19,447 nucleotides of DNA from assembly GCA_030523505.1 (NCBI GenBank), contig JAUNIK010000007.1, positions 1-19,447 on the forward strand, read 5' to 3'. Within the stretch, counting starts at the first letter, position 1. Every line of letters begins with the position of its first letter. This stretch comes from Prevotellaceae bacterium (lineage in GTDB: Bacteria; Bacteroidota; Bacteroidia; Bacteroidales; Bacteroidaceae). Shown here piece after piece: positions 8,101 to 15,301 of this stretch. Below the pieces are notes generated by a model that worked only from the letters and a program-made list of their open reading frames with translations, ran no database searches and was not told the DNA's origin. The position numbers were made by a program, and so were the translations under genes.

Positions 8101-9075
8101 GAAATATGTTCCTGCCCATAAACCACCATCCCTATCGCGGAATACTGTCTGTATAGGGTTGTCGGAAAGGCTGAACGGGTTGGTGGCTTCATAAGAGTAA
8201 TGCTCCACTACCTGTGTGAGCATCTCATATACATATAGTCCGTCCTCAGTGGCTGCCCACAATTCGTTGCCATTTCGCAACAAAGCATGTGTATAGTTGC
8301 CTTTTGCCCCTGCCTCAGGCATCAGTCGCGAGAGAATTCCCTTATTTACATCAACAACACTGACTCCTAATGTCTCGGTGCTGACAAACAACTGATCTTG
8401 CTCGGCTACTACGATGCCAGTGATTTTCGAATTCGGGAAATACTCATGTCCATCGCGGTCGGTAATCATCATCGCGTCACTGAGATCGGACTTCATCTTA
8501 TAGAGTGCACCACTGAAAAATCCCACCCACAAGTTACTGTTCTCATCGACAGTCATACAGGTTATCTGCACTCCTGGAGACAAATCGGCATTATTTATGA
8601 GTTCGCCGGTCTTTGTATCGTAGCGGAAAATACCCTTCGGGAAACTTGAAATATAGACATAGTCACCACCCGAAGTAATACAGTTCACAGCACTGGTGAT
8701 GCCAATGCCTTCGCGTGTCTTTGCCGAAAAACTTTCAAAAGCATCCTTCGAGGTGTCATAGACAAAAAGTCCGGCATCGGTTCCCACCCAAAGACGACCA
8801 TCAGGACCTTGACAGAGAGCATTGATGAAATCGCTCTTCAACGAACGGTCGAGAGTATCGGCATAGTATTTCTTGAAGAAGAGTCCGTCGAAACGGTTGA
8901 GTCCGTTCTTTGTTCCAAACCAAATGAAACCCATATTATCCTGGGCAATGGCAATCACAGTGTTGTGCGACAAGCCATTGCTCATATCATAATGAGTGAA
9001 ATCATATCGGGCTGTCATCGTCAGAGGGAATAACGACAACAGTAACATTAGGACGCAAAGAACGGATTTCTTCAT
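5125..9075 (-). CDS. Hybrid two-component system sensor/regulator (HTCS)
   Basis: A 1316-aa one-protein signalling system. It has a signal peptide (1-22) and a periplasmic sensor made of Reg_prop beta-propeller repeats (about 24-690, with many 'LWVGT/IWIGT' blades). A Y_Y_Y domain (about 700-765) and a membrane segment (about 768-792) follow. The histidine kinase has H827 in NVAHEIRTP, an N-box at 941-948 and GTGIGLAL at 999-1006. The receiver has D1073, phospho-acceptor D1115, T1145 and K1167. A C-terminal AraC-type HTH (about 1225-1312) binds DNA. All key residues are present. HTCS proteins bind a glycan fragment in the periplasm and switch on the matching degradation genes. The gene starts 29 nt after the GH130 gene and is likely cotranscribed with it. 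A mannose-containing oligosaccharide is the inferred ligand, from the GH130, GH38 and GH92 neighbours. Confidence 0.95.
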   Translation of the reverse strand: MKKSVLCVLMLLLSLFPLTMTARYDFTHYDMSNGLSHNTVIAIAQDNMGFIWFGTKNGLNRFDGLFFKKYYADTLDRSLKSDFINALCQGPDGRLWVGTDAGLFVYDTSKDAFESFSAKTREGIGITSAVNCITSGGDYVYISSFPKGIFRYDTKTGELINNADLSPGVQITCMTVDENSNLWVGFFSGALYKMKSDLSDAMMITDRDGHEYFPNSKITGIVVAEQDQLFVSTETLGVSVVDVNKGILSRLMPEAGAKGNYTHALLRNGNELWAATEDGLYVYEMLTQVVEHYSYEATNPFSLSDNPIQTVFRDRDGGLWAGTYFGGVNYSSHKTANFESFFPRADKENSLHGRRVREMVEDNNGTIWIGTEDHGLNRYNPETGIISYIPESAAFPNIHGLCADGDMLWVGTFSFGLKLLDTHTGKVVKSFLSNGEPGALLDNDIFVAYRSKSGKMYFGTLSGVCTYENGKFNYLSNIPNTIVYDVNEDTNGNLWIGTYGRGMLMRSAKSGKWTEFNVENHSLASNNIMKIFCRKNGETWVATENGGVYCYKNGKMQYVPVPKDNPRRMVYGIMEEKAGKLWFTTNDGLICYDSKTGGSTTFRTANGLLDNNFNYKSAFCARNGNLYAGSLNGFVSFNPERFNENSRKANIVATELQINNNVVDNFTEGTPLEENIVTTKRLRLSHSQNSFTLTVSPLLFGDSRQALMEYKLDGFDKDWQYLAPPNRIHYTNLPSGKYKLLVRLVSAKDEAMGATYELEVVVNPPFYFTWWAWLFYIIFTLTFAYVAWRFLTQRSEMHRRLAMEKFEHEKEQELYQSKINFFTNVAHEIRTPLTLIKAPLENILKKKIDDKGAKEDLGIMEQNVDRLLDLTNQLLDFRKAERDGLKLNFERCNINSLVQAVYVRFTSLMREKGIELKTSLPEEPIYAYVDKESVTKVVSNLVNNAVKYCEKEIDIEVKLNGDNFQLLLRNDGNLIPKAMREAMFAPFVRGEEVPSNVAGTGIGLALARTMTELHGGTLQMLDDAKYNVFCLSLPVNQEEVVKLAGDALEEQNSEDESQATVEESAPTILIVEDNLQMQQYEKQKLSHYYNIVTANNGEEALAILENRDVDAIVSDAMMEPMDGFSLCRAVKEDVNTSHIPFILLTALTLDSAKIEGMESGADSYIEKPFSMDYLLSTLKNLLRARQSAKVAYAQSPFTQSETVTLSRVDEEFIERLEKVMEKNLGNSDFGITEMASEMFMSRTGLNRKIRGIFNLTPNNYIKIERLKRAAYLMKTKDYKVNEVCYMVGFTSPSYFTQCFYKQFGLLPKEFIQNDLK

Positions 9076-9104
9076 ATAAGAGATATTATTTGTGAAGCCT
9101 TTTA

Positions 9105-10232
9105 TTATTTAGCATTGCGGACAGCCACACTCACACGTGAGTCGGCACATCCATAATAGAGATACCACTTATCGTTCATAGGCACAAGACCTTCGATGAA
9201 TACTGTGCCTGCTGGATACTGGCCACTCTTCTCAAAACTTGCCTCAGGAATGAAGAATGGTTCATCAAGACGGTCGAGAACCTTTGTAGGATCGTTCTTG
9301 TCCCAGAGAATCTGACCAGCACAGTAAGAGTTTGGTGTGTAGTTTGAATCTGTGCCCTTACCAGCAAGGTTCTTTCCATTGTACATAAGGATGATACCAT
9401 CGTCGGTCATGATTGCAGGAGGTCCACATTCTGTGAGTTGTGAATCGAAGTAACCCTCGCGTGGGTCGATGAAATGCACGAGTTCTCCCTTGTCGTCAAC
9501 CATTGGAGTCCAGTTGATAAGATCCTCAGAGGTTGCGATATTGATGAACTGCTCTCCCCAGTACATCCAATACTTACCATTGATCTTTGCAATGACCTGA
9601 CGACCGAAACGGTCGATCTTGGTTACGATTGATGCTGATTTAGAGAAATGAAATTCGAACTTTCCGTTATAAGCCTTCTTGAAAGGTGAACCGTATTTCT
9701 GCCAAGTGACAAGGTCGCGTGAGGTAGCCACACCAAGACGGGCACACTTACGGTTCCACTGGGTGTACATCATTACATAAGTGCCATCCTCGGTCATAGC
9801 AACTCGTGGATCCTCGCAACCACCACCGTTCTCATTGAAAGCCTGTGCATCACCACCAGGGAACATCACTGGTGCGGAATTGCGCTGGAAATGGAGTCCA
9901 TCGGCACTTGAAGCATAACCGATACGCGATGTACGAGTGCCTATACCCACTGCCGAATTGTCCTCTGCACGATAGAGCACAACGATACGGCCATTGATGA
10001 TGGTAGCAGCAGGATTGAAAGTATCGCTATCTTCCCAACGCATCACTTTCTGCTTCATAGGACAGAAGAACACACTGTTTGTATCAGGTGAAATCACTGG
10101 GTTGACACCCTCAGGGCGAACGAAGTCGAGCCAAGCCCATTTCTTCTCGCTGTTAGGAACGTGCTGTGCAAAAGCAGATACCGACATCAGTACAGCAAAC
10201 GCCACAAGGAATAATTTAGAAAATCTGTTCAT
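9105..10232 (-). CDS. GH130 family beta-mannoside hydrolase or phosphorylase, secreted
   Basis: A 375-aa protein from the ATG at 10232 (MNRFSKLF), which gives a clean signal peptide (1-22, ending VSAFA). A start at 10259 would add nine residues but overlap the promoter, so it is rejected. GH130 five-bladed propeller motifs are visible: DTFNPAA (70-76), LYRAEDNS (86-93), the GGGCEDPR catalytic-Asp region (136-143, Asp141), the TECGPPAI strand (267-274) and YYGCADSRV (359-367). GH130 enzymes cleave beta-1,2- or beta-1,4-mannosides by phosphorolysis or hydrolysis. The export signal and the 'GTRTSRIGYA' signature favour the extracytoplasmic beta-1,2-mannosidase-like group, but I cannot settle this without checking the phosphate-binding residues. 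It is followed by the HTCS gene and has its own promoter. Confidence 0.88.
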   Translation of the reverse strand: MNRFSKLFLVAFAVLMSVSAFAQHVPNSEKKWAWLDFVRPEGVNPVISPDTNSVFFCPMKQKVMRWEDSDTFNPAATIINGRIVVLYRAEDNSAVGIGTRTSRIGYASSADGLHFQRNSAPVMFPGGDAQAFNENGGGCEDPRVAMTEDGTYVMMYTQWNRKCARLGVATSRDLVTWQKYGSPFKKAYNGKFEFHFSKSASIVTKIDRFGRQVIAKINGKYWMYWGEQFINIATSEDLINWTPMVDDKGELVHFIDPREGYFDSQLTECGPPAIMTDDGIILMYNGKNLAGKGTDSNYTPNSYCAGQILWDKNDPTKVLDRLDEPFFIPEASFEKSGQYPAGTVFIEGLVPMNDKWYLYYGCADSRVSVAVRNAK

Positions 10233-10256
10233 ATCTTCGCTTTTAGTTATAATGTG

Positions 10257-10264
10257 CAAATTTA
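10257..10264 (-). promoter_or_regulatory. -7 promoter element for the GH130-HTCS unit
   Basis: TAAATTTG on the minus strand matches TAnnTTTG, 24 nt before the chosen GH130 ATG, with a predicted leader of about 19 nt. The -33 region is only T-rich (TTTTTTA), with no clean TTTG at the right distance. Confidence 0.55.
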
Positions 10265-10393
10265 ATAAATAGTTTGCTCAAATCTAAAAAATTCTGCAAT
10301 GAATATATCAAAATACGACCAATTTACCATTTCCGGCCTTTACACCTACTATAATATATATAGAAGAGACTGGTTTTGCTCACCCATAGGCAT

Positions 10394-10437
10394 AAAAAAG
10401 TGGAGCACGGTTATGGCTCGCTTGCCGCCGGCTCCAC
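10394..10437 (-). terminator. Strong GC-rich hairpin with T tract (second terminator or end of a small RNA)
   Basis: GTGGAGC (10400-10406) pairs with GCTCCAC (10431-10437). Inside, CGG pairs with CCG and GGC with GCC, giving a long, nearly closed stem. In the minus direction it is followed by TTTTTT (10399-10394). No protein gene ends just upstream of it; the nearest is 240 nt away, beyond another terminator. Confidence 0.7.
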
Positions 10438-10587
10438 AAAACTTATGGAAACATTTGGGAATGTCAAACTATTATTTTTCAATCAAGGTGGAACATAATT
10501 CTTCCCTTAAGTAATAATTTGACGCCTTTTTACCGTAAAGGTTTAACAAGAAGATGATATTTTTTCCCAGATATGACATATAGAACA

Positions 10588-10618
10588 GAAAAAGCCCCGC
10601 AGAGTTAACTGCGAGGCT
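10588..10618 (-). terminator. Rho-independent terminator of the kor/CoA-transferase operon
   Basis: A 10-bp stem (10593-10602 with 10609-10618, loop of six) contains one G-U pair in the minus-strand transcript, which would be an A/C mismatch on the plus strand. It is followed by a T tract. It lies about 60 nt after the CoA-transferase stop. Confidence 0.85.
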
Positions 10619-10678
10619 AATTTTCTTGTATTTTGTAGTGGGCAAATTATCAACCCACCGAAAAACTCATTGCCAAAA

Positions 10679-12190
10679 TTACTTTATGTATTCAGCGAAA
10701 TCGGTCAGGCGCATATCACCCTTGGTGAGGTATGTGTCGTGGAATGCGAGTGCTGCACGCATAGACTGTGGCTCGTGACCCATTGGAGCGATATGATTCA
10801 GATAGTCGCGGAGCAATGGCTTATAGTCTGGATGAGCACAGTTCTCGATAACTTCCTGCGCACGGCGCATAGGACCCTTACCACGGAGATCGGCAATACC
10901 CTGCTCGGTGATAATGACATCGACATCGTGCTCAGTTGAGTCAACATGGCAACACATTGGAACGATAGCCGAGATCTTTCCGCCCTTGGCTACTGAAGGG
11001 GTGTAGAAGATACTGATACTTCCGTTACGCTCGTAGTCGCAAGAACCACCGATACCGTTCATCAGTGCCGAACCACAAACATGACTTGAATTCTCATGAC
11101 CGTAGAGGTCGCACTCCAATGCAGTGTTCATGGCGATAACGCCGAAACGGCGAATCAACTCAGGTGAGTTTGCCAGTTCCGATGGACGGAGTGTCAAGTG
11201 CTTCGAGAAGAAGTCCATATTGTCGTAAACATGCTGGATGCACTCATTGGTACAAGTCATTGCTGCGCACGAAGCCTGCGAGATAAGCCCTTTCTCAATG
11301 AGATCGACAACAGCATCCTGTACTACCTCCGAGAACACTTCCAACTGTGGCAACTTACCCTCACACTGACCGATGGCCTTGAAGATAGCATTGCCCGTGG
11401 TGCCTACACCACTCTGGATTGGGAACATGCACGATGGTATGTGACCCTTCTTCATATCCGAGATGAAGAAGTCAACGACATTCTGACCGATGGTGCAGAG
11501 TGCCTCGTCAGGATCCTTGAATCCACGAGCCTCCTCTGGAGTGTTGGTCTCGATGACTCCGACAATCTTCTTTGGATCGATAGAGACATAGTTCACACCG
11601 ATGCGACCACCGACAGAGAGCAGTGGAATAGGTTGGCGGTTTGGATATTCTGCACACTCATAAACATCGTGCAGGAACTTTGACTTTGGCGAGTGGAAAT
11701 GGTTCAGCTCGATAAAGATACGCTTTGCCAGACGGACGATAGTTGGGACAATACCTCCGGCTGTAGTGAGATATGCCTTGCAGAGGTCAGCACCCTCCTC
11801 AATCTCAGAACACTCGATTATAGCCCAGTCTATCTCACCATAATAGCCACGGCGAAGTCGCTCTGCCACATGACCGAGGTGCATATCCTCGTAGTCGATC
11901 TCACCGAGGTTGGTGTGGATGCGGAAGTCCTTGTTTGTAGAGAATGGTCCACGGAACTTGATAGCCTGTGCGACAGCCATATCACCCTCGAGACTCTGGC
12001 AACCGGAAGCACCGGTGATGATACCAATCTTATAAGGTTCGCCCTGCGCGTGAAGAATCTCCGCACGCTTGCGTACCTCACGGATGATATCCTTTGGAAT
12101 ACCGTTTGGAGTGAATCCGCTGAATGCCACATTGGCATCATTATCAATCATTTGGGCTGCCTGAGCAGCAGTCATTCTATTGTATCCCAT
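10679..12190 (-). CDS. Succinyl-CoA:acetate CoA-transferase (acetyl-CoA hydrolase/transferase family)
   Basis: A 503-aa cytoplasmic class I CoA-transferase, full length for the family. The catalytic Glu is in FSEVVQD (Glu288); the oxyanion loop is GVGTTGNA (261-268), and the C-terminal domain has NGIGGSCDY (378-386). Such enzymes swap CoA between acetyl-CoA and succinate, or propionyl-CoA and related acids, releasing acetate without ATP. Older annotation calls the family acetyl-CoA hydrolase. The ATG overlaps the korB stop by one base (TAATG), which implies translational coupling with the 2-oxoacid oxidoreductase. This pairing favours succinyl-CoA as the shared intermediate. Acyl preference cannot be read from the sequence alone. 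Confidence 0.88.
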   Translation of the reverse strand: MGYNRMTAAQAAQMIDNDANVAFSGFTPNGIPKDIIREVRKRAEILHAQGEPYKIGIITGASGCQSLEGDMAVAQAIKFRGPFSTNKDFRIHTNLGEIDYEDMHLGHVAERLRRGYYGEIDWAIIECSEIEEGADLCKAYLTTAGGIVPTIVRLAKRIFIELNHFHSPKSKFLHDVYECAEYPNRQPIPLLSVGGRIGVNYVSIDPKKIVGVIETNTPEEARGFKDPDEALCTIGQNVVDFFISDMKKGHIPSCMFPIQSGVGTTGNAIFKAIGQCEGKLPQLEVFSEVVQDAVVDLIEKGLISQASCAAMTCTNECIQHVYDNMDFFSKHLTLRPSELANSPELIRRFGVIAMNTALECDLYGHENSSHVCGSALMNGIGGSCDYERNGSISIFYTPSVAKGGKISAIVPMCCHVDSTEHDVDVIITEQGIADLRGKGPMRRAQEVIENCAHPDYKPLLRDYLNHIAPMGHEPQSMRAALAFHDTYLTKGDMRLTDFAEYIK

Positions 12191-13194
12191 TACTTCACCT
12201 CCCAGATATCGTTGGTTTCAAGGAGTTCAGCGAAGTTATGATACTTCTTTGCTGCCTTTACCTCTTCAATCTGTGCTGTAACACAATCGTCGTATGTTGG
12301 TGCGTCAACATCGCGGATAACACCGAGAGCGAGTGGGAATCCATCGCCGTTGCCCATAAGAGCAAGCTTTGTCTGGAGGGTGTTGTCCTCGCAGTGAGCA
12401 TCGTGAACGAGAATATCATCGATGGTGTATCCGTCCTTGCCGATTTCTACTACCTTCAATGAGAATCCGTCCTGAACAAGACCGAACTCTGAGTTCTCAC
12501 CGAACACGAGTTTCTCGCCATGCTTCACATAGATAGCGTTCTTCGCACGACCAGCCTTGTCGTAAACCGACTGATGAGTACCATCGTTGAAGATTACGCA
12601 GTTCTGCAGAACCTCAATCACGCTTGCACCCTTGTGCTCGTTGGCTGCCTTGAGCACCTCAACGGTGTGTGCACCATCGGTAGCAACAGTACGAGCGAAG
12701 AAATGACCGCGGGCACCGAAGCAGAGCTCTGCTGGACGGAATGGATCCTCGACAGTGCCGTAAGGACTCGACTTGCTGACGAAGCCTCGTGGCGAGAGTG
12801 GTGAATACTGACCCTTTGTCAAACCGTAGATACGGTTGTTGAGGAGAATCATATTGAGGTTGATGTTACGGCGGTTGGCGTGGATGAAGTGGTTACCACC
12901 GATAGCCATACCGTCACCATCGCCTGAAACCTGCCAAACGGTGAGCTCAGGGTTTGCAACCTTCACACCGGTAGCGATTGCTGCTGCACGACCGTGGATA
13001 GTGTTCATGCCATAGGTGGCCATATAATGAGGCAGACGCGAAGAACAGCCGATACCCGAGATAACGGCAGTATTCCATGGATCTACACCTATCTCTGCCA
13101 TCGCTTTATGGAGTGAAGCGAGGAAGAAATGATCGCCACAACCAGGACACCATCTTGGCTGTCCCTTTTTGAAATCAGAAGCTGTATATGCCAT
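12190..13194 (-). CDS. korB: 2-oxoacid:ferredoxin oxidoreductase beta subunit (KorB-like)
   Basis: A 334-aa thiamine-diphosphate subunit. WCPGCG (15-20) and GIGC (47-50) supply Cys16, Cys19 and Cys50 and, with Cys199, the expected four ligands of the [4Fe-4S] cluster. GDGDGMAIGG (91-100) and NNRIYGLTKGQ (119-129) form the ThDP/Mg site. It pairs with the KorA subunit encoded 17 nt upstream to oxidise a 2-oxoacid to its acyl-CoA, reducing ferredoxin, or to run in reverse. 2-Oxoglutarate is the likeliest substrate given the CoA-transferase partner, though pyruvate or branched 2-oxoacids are not excluded. No separate ferredoxin-like delta subunit is encoded here, as expected for the two-subunit type. 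Confidence 0.92.
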   Translation of the reverse strand: MAYTASDFKKGQPRWCPGCGDHFFLASLHKAMAEIGVDPWNTAVISGIGCSSRLPHYMATYGMNTIHGRAAAIATGVKVANPELTVWQVSGDGDGMAIGGNHFIHANRRNINLNMILLNNRIYGLTKGQYSPLSPRGFVSKSSPYGTVEDPFRPAELCFGARGHFFARTVATDGAHTVEVLKAANEHKGASVIEVLQNCVIFNDGTHQSVYDKAGRAKNAIYVKHGEKLVFGENSEFGLVQDGFSLKVVEIGKDGYTIDDILVHDAHCEDNTLQTKLALMGNGDGFPLALGVIRDVDAPTYDDCVTAQIEEVKAAKKYHNFAELLETNDIWEVK

Positions 13195-13211
13195 AATGTA
13201 TGTCCTTTCTA

Positions 13212-15059
13212 TTATTTATTGATGATTTCGTTGAAAGCCTTCACCAATTCGTTTACTTTGAATGGCTGGCCCTTTACTTCATTATACTGTGCAGGACAGA
13301 ATCCATCGACCTTCATACGGAGATAGCCTGCCAACTGACCCATATTCTGCTCTGCCACAACAACCTTCTTGTACTTTGTGAGTACCTCTGCGGTGTTCTT
13401 TGGCAATGGGTTGATGTAACGGAACTGTGTCATTGCAACCTTCTTGCCCTGTGCACGGAGTTCATCCATAGCAGCACGGAGATGACCGTAGGTTGAACCG
13501 AAACCAACGATGAGGAGGTCTGCATCGTCCTTGTCGCCAAGAACTTCAAGGTCTGGCACCTGAATATTATCAATCTTTGCCTGACGCTTGCGAGTCATGA
13601 GGTCGTGGTTCTCTGGTGCTGTAGAGATTGCACCAGTCTTATCGTCCTTCTCAAGACCACCGAGGATATGCTGGAAACCTTCACGACCAGGAACAGCCCA
13701 ATAGCGGGTACCATTCTCTGCGCGCATATATGGAGTCCAAGTGCCCTTCATCTCCTCTGGAACGTATGGAGGGTTGATGCCATCCATCTCAGCGAGGTTT
13801 GGCAACTTGAACGCGCCCGAACCGTTAGCAATATATGCATCGGTGAGGAGCACTACAGGAGTCATGTGCTCGAGGGCCATCTTTGCTGCATCGTAGGCTG
13901 CATAGAAACAGTCGGTTGGAGTGAGTGCTGCGATTACTGGCATCGGACTCTCACCATTACGGCCGTAGAGTGCCTGAAGAAGGTCGGTCTGCTCTGACTT
14001 TGTTGGAAGACCTGTTGCAGGACCGCCACGCTGAACATCGAGAACTACCAATGGGAGCTCCATGATAACAGCGAGGTTCATTGCCTCAGACTTCAGACAG
14101 ATACCAGGACCAGATGTTGATGTCACTGCCAGAGCTCCGGCGAACGAAGCACCAACGGCTGATGCACAACCGGCAATCTCGTCTTCACACTGAACAGTGG
14201 TAACACCCAACGACTTGTGCTTTGACAACTCGTGGAGAACATCTGTTGCTGGGGTGATAGGATATGAACCGAGGTAGAGTTTCAAGCCCGACTTCTCGGC
14301 TGCTGCGATGAAACCATAAGCGGTGGCCTTGTTTCCTGTGATGTCCATATAACGGCCCGGAGTCTTCACCTTTGTCTCGATGCGACGCACATTGGTGGCG
14401 TTCGAATGGGTGTTGTGTCCGTAGTCGTAACCAGCCTGGATTACCTTGATATTTGCCTCGGCAATGGCTGGCTTCTTTGCGAACTTGTCGCGGAGGAAGT
14501 TTGCCACAAGGTTCAAATCGCGGTCGAACAACCAGCATACAAGACCGAGGGCGAACATATTACGGCATTTCAGCATAGCCTTGTTGTCCATACCAGAATC
14601 AGCAAGGGTATCCTTCACCATCTGTGTGATAGGACACGAGATGACGCGATCGGCATCAATACCCATTTCACCAAGGTAGTCATCGGTAGCAAACTGTGCC
14701 TTCTCAAGGTCGCGAGCACCAAACGAGTCGGTGTCTATGATGATTGTTGCATCCTTCTTTGCGTACTTGTACTGTGTTTTCAATGCTGCTGCATTCATAG
14801 CGATGAGCACATCGCACTCATCACCTGGGGTGAACACCTGACCAGCACCGATGTGTACCTGGAATCCACTGACGCCTGTCAACGAGCCTTGTGGGGCACG
14901 GATGTCGGCTGGGTAGTCAGGGAATGTGCTGATAGAGTTTCCAACAGTTGCTGATACTGTTGAGAAGATGTTTCCAGCCAACTGCATACCATCGCCGGAA
15001 TCACCTGAGAAACGAACAACCACCTGGTCGAGTTCCTTCATTTCTAAATCTTCTGCCAT
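13212..15059 (-). CDS. korA: 2-oxoacid:ferredoxin oxidoreductase alpha subunit with fused gamma domain (KorA-like)
   Basis: A 615-aa protein that fuses the gamma domain (about 10-200, starting VVRFSGDSGDGMQLAG) to the alpha pyrimidine-binding domain (about 245-480) and domain II (about 510-615). YPITPATD (266-273) and the CEDEIAG motif (291-297) are typical of the alpha subunit. The gamma-alpha fusion is the two-subunit KorAB architecture found in Bacteroidota and in many archaea. It is first in the korA-korB-CoA-transferase run. The start at 15059 (MAEDLEMKEL) follows an AT-rich leader. No strong TAnnTTTG lies in the 46 nt upstream (TAAATTGA is a weak match), so it may be transcribed partly from the promoter at 16928-16961 or from an atypical one. 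Confidence 0.92.
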   Translation of the reverse strand: MAEDLEMKELDQVVVRFSGDSGDGMQLAGNIFSTVSATVGNSISTFPDYPADIRAPQGSLTGVSGFQVHIGAGQVFTPGDECDVLIAMNAAALKTQYKYAKKDATIIIDTDSFGARDLEKAQFATDDYLGEMGIDADRVISCPITQMVKDTLADSGMDNKAMLKCRNMFALGLVCWLFDRDLNLVANFLRDKFAKKPAIAEANIKVIQAGYDYGHNTHSNATNVRRIETKVKTPGRYMDITGNKATAYGFIAAAEKSGLKLYLGSYPITPATDVLHELSKHKSLGVTTVQCEDEIAGCASAVGASFAGALAVTSTSGPGICLKSEAMNLAVIMELPLVVLDVQRGGPATGLPTKSEQTDLLQALYGRNGESPMPVIAALTPTDCFYAAYDAAKMALEHMTPVVLLTDAYIANGSGAFKLPNLAEMDGINPPYVPEEMKGTWTPYMRAENGTRYWAVPGREGFQHILGGLEKDDKTGAISTAPENHDLMTRKRQAKIDNIQVPDLEVLGDKDDADLLIVGFGSTYGHLRAAMDELRAQGKKVAMTQFRYINPLPKNTAEVLTKYKKVVVAEQNMGQLAGYLRMKVDGFCPAQYNEVKGQPFKVNELVKAFNEIINK

Positions 15060-15105
15060 AATATATCTATATTCAATTTATCCAACTGTTTCCAGTAAGA
15101 TGTGT

Positions 15106-15297
15106 TTAAAATCTGTAAATGTGTCTCTTTTCCTCATCGTCACTGCTGAGGTCGTCTTCTTCCCAGAGGTCGCCCCACTTTGAGAGTGAGCCTTCACCTG
15201 GATTTGCATCCTCACCGTCCCAGATGCTCAATGCGAGGAAATTGTCAGCGGAGAGGTTCTTTGACTTCATCTCCGGAGTGATATATGCTTTTTTCAT
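15106..15297 (-). CDS. Small acidic peptide of unknown function (63 aa)
   Basis: Starts MKKAYITPEM and continues to a strongly acidic C-terminal half rich in Asp, Glu, Gly, Ser and Trp (WDGEDANPGEG, WGDLWEEDDLSSDDEEK). There is no hydrophobic signal sequence and no Cys. The start lies only 4 nt after the stop of the PCMD protein gene, which strongly suggests cotranscription. Short 'MKKxYxxPE'-type proteins recur in Bacteroidales genomes, generally unannotated. The leader-like N-terminus and distinct tail could suggest a peptide precursor, but no modifying enzyme or transporter is nearby. Coding status is supported by position and a typical start, not by a recognised family. Confidence 0.65.
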   Translation of the reverse strand: MKKAYITPEMKSKNLSADNFLALSIWDGEDANPGEGSLSKWGDLWEEDDLSSDDEEKRHIYRF

Positions 15298-15301
15298 ATT
15301 G

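Larger units (their letters stand above)
10265..10678. other. Gene-free stretch between the GH130 promoter and the CoA-transferase gene
   Basis: About 410 bp with no credible coding frame. It holds two strong minus-strand hairpins with T tracts (10394-10437 and 10588-10618) separated by about 150 nt, and AT-rich sequence next to the GH130 promoter. I see no tRNA and no clear promoter between the two hairpins. Confidence 0.6.

Noticed and set aside
10299..10514. 71-aa open frame on the plus strand in the gene-free stretch
   Set aside because: It runs through the GC-rich terminator hairpin, has no promoter and no recognisable sequence.
11693..12241. 182-aa open frame on the plus strand
   Set aside because: Antisense to the CoA-transferase and korB genes; explained by codon bias of the real genes.
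14406..14954. 182-aa open frame on the plus strand
   Set aside because: Antisense shadow of korA, with no family resemblance.
15080..15100. ACTG-GAAA-CAGT mini hairpin before korA as a terminator or riboswitch
   Set aside because: Only 4 bp, with no T run and no known riboswitch features.
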